DNA of 64,000 nt, taken from the NCBI RefSeq assembly GCF_014644435.1, contig NZ_BMKR01000017.1:62001-126000 (forward strand). The letters run 5' to 3'. The notes beneath the pieces are model-generated. The model was not told the origin of the DNA, searched no databases, and worked only from the letters and a program-made list of their open reading frames with translations. Both the position numbers and the translations under genes were made by a program. The DNA comes from Paenibacillus albidus (lineage in GTDB: Bacteria; Bacillota; Bacilli; Paenibacillales; Paenibacillaceae). Each line of letters starts with the position of its first letter. Within the stretch, counting starts at the first letter, position 1. Positions 58,469-64,000 of this stretch are shown one piece after another.

Positions 58469-59014
58469 TTAAGTTATATTAAGATAATTTATAAAATCCT
58501 CTTTGTAAAAAGCATGCAGAACGCAAGATTGTTTTTCCCTTTTTTCAAGAAACTCAAGTTCCTTAGGGAACAGAGTCTCTACGTTAAGACGTATGAACGA
58601 TAGCTTTTCCTGTGCTTTCTGAGAACGGATATTTATTTTTCTTGCTCCAGCAAAGACAAATTTCATACCAAGCTCTAAAAATGCAATTTTTAATATCTCT
58701 AATTTTGATGCCTGGTTATAACCCCGACCCCAATACTTTTGTCCAATCCATGTCCCAATATGACATTGTTTTTCTACTGGTTTGATAAACATTAGAGTTG
58801 TTATTCCAACCAATTCTTTATGTTCATTCAGTATTATTCTTGAAACTTGGTTTCCCGTATGTTCTTCCTCGATGATCCAATGAATAAATCTTATGGTATC
58901 TTCCACAGATTCATCTTTTATTCCAAGTGCATCCTTTACTTGCGGAACGGAAATGAGCTCAAATATACGTTCAGCATAAGATAAGTCATGAGGAACCAAT
59001 TTTACATAAGCCAA
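58469..59014 (-). CDS. GNAT acetyltransferase
   Basis: A 181-residue GNAT protein of the RimL-like branch. LIPHD-like start (AYVKLVPHDLSYAERIFEL), CHIGTWIGQKYWGRGYNQASKLEILKIAF with the acetyl-CoA loop, and KINIRSQKAQEKLSF. TTG at 59014 is six nt after AGGTGAG, whereas the ATG at 59032 has no ribosome site. Substrate unknown. Confidence 0.82.
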   Translation of the reverse strand: MAYVKLVPHDLSYAERIFELISVPQVKDALGIKDESVEDTIRFIHWIIEEEHTGNQVSRIILNEHKELVGITTLMFIKPVEKQCHIGTWIGQKYWGRGYNQASKLEILKIAFLELGMKFVFAGARKINIRSQKAQEKLSFIRLNVETLFPKELEFLEKREKQSCVLHAFYKEDFINYLNIT

Positions 59015-59058
59015 ATCTATCTCACCTACCATAGTTAAATCATTATATTATTTCTATT

Positions 59059-60120
59059 TTAGTCAGATTCAACTTTTATGCTATTAGACAAACGTATCGA
59101 AAATTTATGAAGCATTCCCGGTATCCCCTGGAACGTCAGAACACCATCACTGACTAATCTCCAGATTCTGTACACGATAAAGGAATAACCTACGTATTGC
59201 TGTGAGATTTCCAGCACTTTGGTCACAACTTCACCAGCCTTAATAAAATCATCATGCATCCGCTCTTTTTGGAGTTCATTGACGGAATTTACAATAACCG
59301 CGTCAAGTATATCCTCTTCGCAGCCTATGACTTTTCCTCCTTCCCACAAGCGAATTATATGATCTTGGCTAGAAAGCTCCGTCCATTCTGACTCATATAG
59401 CTTCCTTTGATCAGGATCTAGCGGATACCCTTCACCATAGTTTCTAACAAGTTCAATATAATTCTCTCTCTCAATTAAGGCTTGTGCGTAAGGAATAACT
59501 CCTTTCTCCAGATGAAGCCCCATATTTTTGTGAATTTGCGTCACATTGACAACATGGACTGGACCTTTGCGTTCCCGCAACAGGTACAATGCAAAACGAA
59601 ACCCCGTTTGATCGTGGGCATTATCCCCGCACCAAATCACAACAGTCTTGCTCTCGGGTATTTTTCGTAACCTGTCCATCATGCACTCGATTTGGTGCTC
59701 ACGGTTTACAATGCTTTCAGAATAGTAATCTTGGTCATGATCCATCAACCATAATTGCCTATGTTGCTGCCCTTTCATTGTGATCAAATCAGTGATTGGG
59801 CCGGCCGAAAAGTGTTCATTAAATGCTAATACGTTACATTCCTGCCTTTTACCAAGTTTACTGAGAGTCACTTTTAATGAACCGGCATCAGAGAGACTGA
59901 ACACGATATGGACGTGAGTTTGAAGTTTCTCCGCTTGCAGCCGATCGTTGTAAACTGTCTCCATATGGGCTTCAAGCAACTGATACACTTTCTCTGCAAC
60001 CCTTTTCTCTTCACGATTCCCTGTTGTAGCATCGCGTATAGCCGTATTTAGAAGATTACGAAGCAACACCGAATGCTCTCTTTCTCCAAATTCGCTTAAC
60101 CTCTCGTAAAGCTTATCCAA
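59059..60120 (-). CDS. DUF1835/DUF3658-domain protein
   Basis: A 353-residue protein. HIVFSLSDAGSLKVTLSKLG and CNVLAFNEHFSAGPITDL near residues 70-105 and VVIWCGDNAHDQTGFRFALYLL near 165 are the DUF1835 pattern. The C-terminal third (VIGCEEDILDAVIVNSV ... GEVVTKVLEISQQYVGYSFIVYRI) fits DUF3658. These occur together in Bacillales proteins of unknown function. The TTG start at 60120 follows GGAGG by seven nt. Confidence 0.8.
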   Translation of the reverse strand: MDKLYERLSEFGEREHSVLLRNLLNTAIRDATTGNREEKRVAEKVYQLLEAHMETVYNDRLQAEKLQTHVHIVFSLSDAGSLKVTLSKLGKRQECNVLAFNEHFSAGPITDLITMKGQQHRQLWLMDHDQDYYSESIVNREHQIECMMDRLRKIPESKTVVIWCGDNAHDQTGFRFALYLLRERKGPVHVVNVTQIHKNMGLHLEKGVIPYAQALIERENYIELVRNYGEGYPLDPDQRKLYESEWTELSSQDHIIRLWEGGKVIGCEEDILDAVIVNSVNELQKERMHDDFIKAGEVVTKVLEISQQYVGYSFIVYRIWRLVSDGVLTFQGIPGMLHKFSIRLSNSIKVESD

Positions 60121-60418
60121 ATGGATGCCTCCTTACGTAGTTGAATTACAACCTAACCAGATCTTCGCTTAATACACTCCCCTTTCTGATCATCCTCAGT
60201 TGAAGAAGAACGAGGTTAAACCTGAAATGTATAAGGAGACGAGGATTTAAGTAGACCTTCTACTCCAACTATTAACTAAATCATAACAGAAAAAACTCCC
60301 CCAAAGTTCAGGAGAGTTACGCGTAGCGAGTCAAGAATATAACTTTGCTGATCGATGGATACCTGCTCTAGATGACAGGGTATCCACCGCTCAGACTTAT
60401 TGTCCATCACTCTAAAGG
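60121..60418. terminator. Gap with terminator of the GH85 gene
   Basis: No gene seen. On the minus strand AACTCTCC / GGGGGAGTT followed by TTTTCTG (about 60287-60318) forms a terminator. A second hairpin without T-run, TGGATACC / GGTATCCA, lies at 60356-60386. Confidence 0.6.
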
Positions 60419-63070
60419 CTACAGCCCTTTGACTTCAAACTCATAGATCCGCGCTGCCGTATCGGCTCCCTGCGAGGGCTTAAGCACAATTAATTTTACA
60501 TATCGTGCTTTTACTAACGCAATCGCGTCTGTTGTCTCGGCTGCCGGGTTTCCTTGGACGCTGACAACATCGGTCCAGGTCGTGCCATCGCTGCTCACCT
60601 GAATGGTATAATCGCTGGTATTAAACCCGGGCGATTCCCCTCCGCTCTCAGCATGCTTGATCACAAAAGCGCTGATCTGATGTTCGGCGCCCAGATCGAC
60701 CTGGAGCCAATGCGGCAGATTGCCAAGCGCGCACCATTTGCTGTTGTTCGTCACTTTGCCGTCTACGGCATTAGATGAACCTTCCGCTGTCCCACATTCA
60801 TGGTCGGCCGATGTGGATTGGCCAAGCGCCAGGTTCTTCACTACTCCCGCTTGCTTACTCACGGTGATGAGCGTCTTCTTCGTAAGCGTGTCTTGACCCG
60901 AGCTGTTGGTTGCAGTGAGTGTCACATTATACGTCCCTTCCTGATTGAACGTCACAACCGGGTTCTTCTCTGTGCTGACAGCCGGGCTGCCGCCTTCAAA
61001 AGTCCACGACCATCCTTCCGTCACTTCGGTCGACAGATCGGTGAAGGTTACGCTCTCACCTGGAGCCACCAGCGTCCGGTCGGCCTTAAACTCCGCAACC
61101 GGCTGCGGATAAGCTGGCCAATGAATCGTCACGCTGGAGGCCTGGCCTTGCTCATATCTTCCATTGACCGGAACGACCTTCAATACCGTGGCCGCTTCCT
61201 TGTCTATTCTTCTCATCTCAGGGACGTAGAACACATGATTTGGTGTCGCGCCAACCAGCACCTCACTGCCGTCCGGCAGCACACGGTAAATCTCGTACTG
61301 CTTGGTCTGCTGATCAGTCTGCATCCACTGCAGTCTGGCATCTCCATAGATTCCGTCCCGGAAATCGGATGAAGTGGCTTTAAGCTCACGAACCGCCGGC
61401 AGTGGTTTAGTGGGTTCATTGGAATTATGGATGGCGAGCTGGCCAATGTGAATGGCATAATCAGTAATCGTATCCTTCGTGTCAAAATATAGTGACAACG
61501 CCACAATCCGTTTTCCTTTGTAAGGGGTCAGATTCAATGTTTCCGTAGTCCAGCCTTGCGATGCCTTATCCTTGACGTCAAGGAAGACAAATTGGTCCGG
61601 ACGGTCTTCGAAAGCAAGGCCCACCTTCAGGCTTGGCTTGTTTTGTGTTTTGTACGTAACCGACAGCTTTGTACTTGCTTCTATCTTAAGGTCTGTCTTG
61701 TAAAGCTTCAGATGTGTAGCATTGTCATGGCTAAGCTCGCCCGATACTTTCAGCGAGCTGCCACCGTAGTACGCATCGGACCAATCGAGCACGGGAGTAA
61801 GCGGTGTTCCTTTGCTGTCTGCGATCCAGCGCCATGTCGGCAGGATATCCTGCAGGCTCCGGTTGTTCCAGCCCTTATCCCGCACCTGCTTCCCTTGAAC
61901 ATAATATTTCTGTCCGCTGCCTGTGTTGAAGTTGGTGATGAAAGGCAGCTCATTTACCGGGGACGATTCGACCACGTCATTCGCGATTCCTTTCCAAGCC
62001 TGATCGCTCGCGGTGTTGCCCGGATTTCCGTTTGGCCCCACCCAAAATTTGTTCTCGCGGATGAAGAAATCCTCCATGCTCTCCGCGCTGTTGAACGCCC
62101 AATCCGGGCGATAAATACCCAGAGAAGTGACCGCAGATTCTCCATCCGGGAACAACAGATTCCACTTCACCTTCGTGTCATATCCCTTAGCCTCGACATC
62201 GATGCCCGCGTACAGGTCAAACGGACTTCTGCCCAAGCTTTTGGCCTTCTCCGCCGAGCTTTTCAGGTCATTCCACCAGAAGTTCAGGAACATGCTGCCT
62301 GTTATTTGCTTCCCATTCTCCTGCAGGAACATCGCATTTTTGTCATTGAGTGCATTCTGCCAACTGATCCTGCCTTCCTTGGTCATGGAATCGTACCATA
62401 CGATGTGCATAGAGGAAGGTTTCTTCGATTCAAGATAACTTAGAAAAGCTTTCATTTGCTGTGCGTCAGCCGCCGTTCCACCTTCAGTCTCCTGATTAAT
62501 GAACCAGCCGTCAAATCCGTAATAATCCGCAACTTGGAGGAGCTTATCTGCGGCAGGAAAAGAGCCGTCGCTGTTCTGCTGAAGCATCTGCTTCACCCAT
62601 TCATATTTCCCGCCGTACACGGTTGGCGGGAAGAACACGGTTCCGATGATCGGTACGCCATTCTTGTGAGCCGCATCGATCGTATCGGCGCTTGGAGGTA
62701 CGATGATACCTTCGCCCGCTGAGCCGCCCCAATAGACAAGCTTGTCAACATACTGCCAATAGCTGAACGTGTTGGCCCCGAATTTGTCCGAGCCCTGCGA
62801 GGGTACTCCGCTTGTTCCCGGATTCAGCGCAGATAAAGCCATCACCTTTGGCGCCTTAGTCGCATGCGGGTTGATGCCTTCTCCCGCAAAGCGGTCCTGC
62901 AGCAGGATTGTGCTCCGGTTGAATGCTGCATCCGGATCGGTTGCCGGACTCCACTGAAGCAATTGCTCTGGAAACCAATAGGATGAATATGGCTGCTTTG
63001 CCAACGCAGCTGTGGAGAATGTAGCACACACAACAAATAAGAATATGAGACCTGCTCCAATCTTTTTCAT
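60419..63070 (-). CDS. Secreted GH85 endo-beta-N-acetylglucosaminidase with PKD and CBM32-type domains
   Basis: An 883-residue secreted enzyme. After the signal peptide (about 1-25) the GH85 barrel runs to about residue 330. FFPPTVYGGKYEWVKQML and the catalytic YGFDGWFINQETEGG (Asn and Glu near 190) are typical of Endo-A and Endo-D type enzymes, which cut between the two core GlcNAc residues of N-glycans. A beta-sandwich follows. A PKD domain (FTDLSTEVTEGWSWTFEGG, near 690-770) and a C-terminal F5/8 type C (CBM32-like) domain complete it. The ATG at 63070 follows GAGGAG. A sugar-binding protein gene lies just upstream on the same strand, so the enzyme belongs to an N-glycan or glycoprotein utilisation operon. 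Confidence 0.92.
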   Translation of the reverse strand: MKKIGAGLIFLFVVCATFSTAALAKQPYSSYWFPEQLLQWSPATDPDAAFNRSTILLQDRFAGEGINPHATKAPKVMALSALNPGTSGVPSQGSDKFGANTFSYWQYVDKLVYWGGSAGEGIIVPPSADTIDAAHKNGVPIIGTVFFPPTVYGGKYEWVKQMLQQNSDGSFPAADKLLQVADYYGFDGWFINQETEGGTAADAQQMKAFLSYLESKKPSSMHIVWYDSMTKEGRISWQNALNDKNAMFLQENGKQITGSMFLNFWWNDLKSSAEKAKSLGRSPFDLYAGIDVEAKGYDTKVKWNLLFPDGESAVTSLGIYRPDWAFNSAESMEDFFIRENKFWVGPNGNPGNTASDQAWKGIANDVVESSPVNELPFITNFNTGSGQKYYVQGKQVRDKGWNNRSLQDILPTWRWIADSKGTPLTPVLDWSDAYYGGSSLKVSGELSHDNATHLKLYKTDLKIEASTKLSVTYKTQNKPSLKVGLAFEDRPDQFVFLDVKDKASQGWTTETLNLTPYKGKRIVALSLYFDTKDTITDYAIHIGQLAIHNSNEPTKPLPAVRELKATSSDFRDGIYGDARLQWMQTDQQTKQYEIYRVLPDGSEVLVGATPNHVFYVPEMRRIDKEAATVLKVVPVNGRYEQGQASSVTIHWPAYPQPVAEFKADRTLVAPGESVTFTDLSTEVTEGWSWTFEGGSPAVSTEKNPVVTFNQEGTYNVTLTATNSSGQDTLTKKTLITVSKQAGVVKNLALGQSTSADHECGTAEGSSNAVDGKVTNNSKWCALGNLPHWLQVDLGAEHQISAFVIKHAESGGESPGFNTSDYTIQVSSDGTTWTDVVSVQGNPAAETTDAIALVKARYVKLIVLKPSQGADTAARIYEFEVKGL

Positions 63071-63103
63071 GCCATACTCCTCCAATCGAATTTATGATAT
63101 CGC

Positions 63104-64000
63104 TTACTTGGAAGCTTTCCACTCATCGAATTGCCGCTGTGCTTCCGCAATGACCTTATCCAGCCCAGCCGCCTTCATCTTGGCAATTGCCTTTGGCAAA
63201 TGTTCATCCGGGTCGACCGCACCGGTCATAATTGGCGGATAGAATTCCTTCACGATCGCCGAGATGGACGCTACTTCCGTCTTCACCGGATCCGGGTTGA
63301 AGTTGAAGCCAAAGCTTGGAGAAACCTTGGCGGAATTGTTGAATTTTTTAAACGCTTCCCATTTATCGGCCGGATCTTCCGCGTGGCTGTATGTCAGGAA
63401 CAGATTGCCCAGTGCAAAGCCCGGCATTTGGTACCCGTCTTTCATCGCCGGCAGATCTTCAATAACCTCATCCGAGATCTTCTTGTAATGGGTGCCTTCG
63501 ATACCGTAGTTGATCAGGTTGCGCAAATATTTATCCGTATTAAGCAGGTTCAAGAACATCATTGCGCGTTCCGGATTTTTGGAATTGGCGGAGATGGCGT
63601 GCATCGAGCCGGTAGCAGAGCCTGTGAAAATAACCGGGTCCTGCATCGGCGAGGTCACGATATCGTAGCCCGCACTTCTGGACCAGCCCAATTCCGCATA
63701 AGGCTGTGTTTGCTCGCGGTCAGCGAACCATTTGCCTGTCTTGATGTTATCTATGCCTTCCAGGGTAGCAACGTCTTTGCGCAGATATCCGGCTTGATAG
63801 TATTTCCGAATAGTTTGGAGCGAGCTTTTCAGTTCGTCGGATTCAAGGATATTGACATATTTGCCATCCGTTGAATTCATATTCATGCCAACCGGGAATT
63901 CGTCACCAAGCAAAAGGTCAAACGGGATATAGGGCTTGAAGCCTTTCGGTACGGCCAGTGGCGTAATATCAGCCGGCTCGCCGTCTTTGATTTGCTTCAG
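63104..64000 (-). CDS. Sugar ABC transporter binding protein (DUF3502 type), N-terminus beyond window
   Basis: The C-terminal 298 residues of a LipO-like extracellular solute-binding protein; the reading frame runs off the window end. NPERAMMFLNLLNTDKYLRNLINYGIEGTHYK and the end with FGFNFNPDPVKTEVASISAIVKEF and PPIMTGAVDPDEHLPKAIAKMKAAGLDKVIAEAQRQFDEW are the DUF3502 pattern. It precedes the GH85 gene by 33 bp and probably binds the glycans that enzyme releases. Its permease genes presumably lie outside the window. Confidence 0.88.
   Translation of the reverse strand: MKQIKDGEPADITPLAVPKGFKPYIPFDLLLGDEFPVGMNMNSTDGKYVNILESDELKSSLQTIRKYYQAGYLRKDVATLEGIDNIKTGKWFADREQTQPYAELGWSRSAGYDIVTSPMQDPVIFTGSATGSMHAISANSKNPERAMMFLNLLNTDKYLRNLINYGIEGTHYKKISDEVIEDLPAMKDGYQMPGFALGNLFLTYSHAEDPADKWEAFKKFNNSAKVSPSFGFNFNPDPVKTEVASISAIVKEFYPPIMTGAVDPDEHLPKAIAKMKAAGLDKVIAEAQRQFDEWKASK

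Noticed and set aside
63084..63097. TGATATCGCTTACT as a cre site before the GH85 gene
   Set aside because: The last position breaks the consensus and it sits between two genes of one operon; too weak to report as a site.

Overview
The window looks like chromosomal DNA of a Paenibacillus or a close relative. The evidence is the gene style: YesM/YesN-type two-component systems beside sugar importers that have no ATPase gene, many large secreted polysaccharide-degrading enzymes, strong AGGAGG ribosome binding sites with frequent TTG/GTG starts, and a lasso peptide cluster closely resembling the paeninodin cluster described from Paenibacillus. No rRNA, tRNA, CRISPR array, insertion sequence or intact prophage was seen.

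Layout. 1-5.8 kb: a two-component system (response regulator cut by the window start, histidine kinase) downstream of a cytoplasmic GH2 beta-galactosidase-type enzyme, divergent from an AraC regulator. 6-7.1 kb: a membrane protein, then a small gene behind a strong promoter and a structured leader. 7.4-9.1 kb: a secreted GH5 endoglucanase with a CBM46-like end and a CcpA (cre) site. 9.7-16.8 kb: a lasso peptide cluster (cyclase C, precursor A, kinase K, RRE protein B1, peptidase B2, exporter D on the minus strand, with a convergent nucleotidyltransferase). The precursor is a 41-residue gene at 14727-14852. 17.1-22.2 kb: metallopeptidase, PIG-V-like mannosyltransferase, amino acid permease, secreted beta-propeller-like protein.

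22.4-34.4 kb is a polysaccharide utilisation locus: two sugar permeases, an FAD-dependent oxidoreductase, a kinase/regulator pair, a large secreted PL8 lyase resembling xanthan lyase, and a solute-binding lipoprotein. The three promoters that lead into the permeases, the lyase and the binding protein share one spaced motif, CCGT-N10-CACAA-N4-GTTC, placed 23-24 nt before a -10 box. I infer that it is the operator of the locus's own response regulator.

34.4-44.7 kb holds a VOC protein, a chemotaxis receptor, an acetyltransferase, a DUF4003 protein, a radical SAM sulfatase-maturase-like gene that has lost its 5' end and its iron-sulfur cysteine motif, a Gly-rich lipoprotein overlapping a membrane glycosyltransferase, and a secreted protein. 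45.2-49.4 kb is a compact five-gene module (Crp/Fnr regulator, sulfonate/nitrate-type ABC importer, metallo-beta-lactamase-fold hydrolase) that may be acquired. 49.5-60.1 kb is a mixed region of small housekeeping and accessory genes: Nudix, phosphoesterase, SstT, a MerR plus GNAT operon with a textbook 19-bp-spacer promoter, cyclase, PadR plus CPBP, DUF1835. 60.4-64 kb ends with a secreted GH85 endo-beta-N-acetylglucosaminidase and the C-terminal part of another sugar-binding protein.

Two kinds of intergenic repeat stand out: a paired-box element with an exact 51-bp spacing (three copies) and a mosaic of repeats at 29.3-29.8 kb. All functions come from reading the sequence and from family knowledge; no database search was run.
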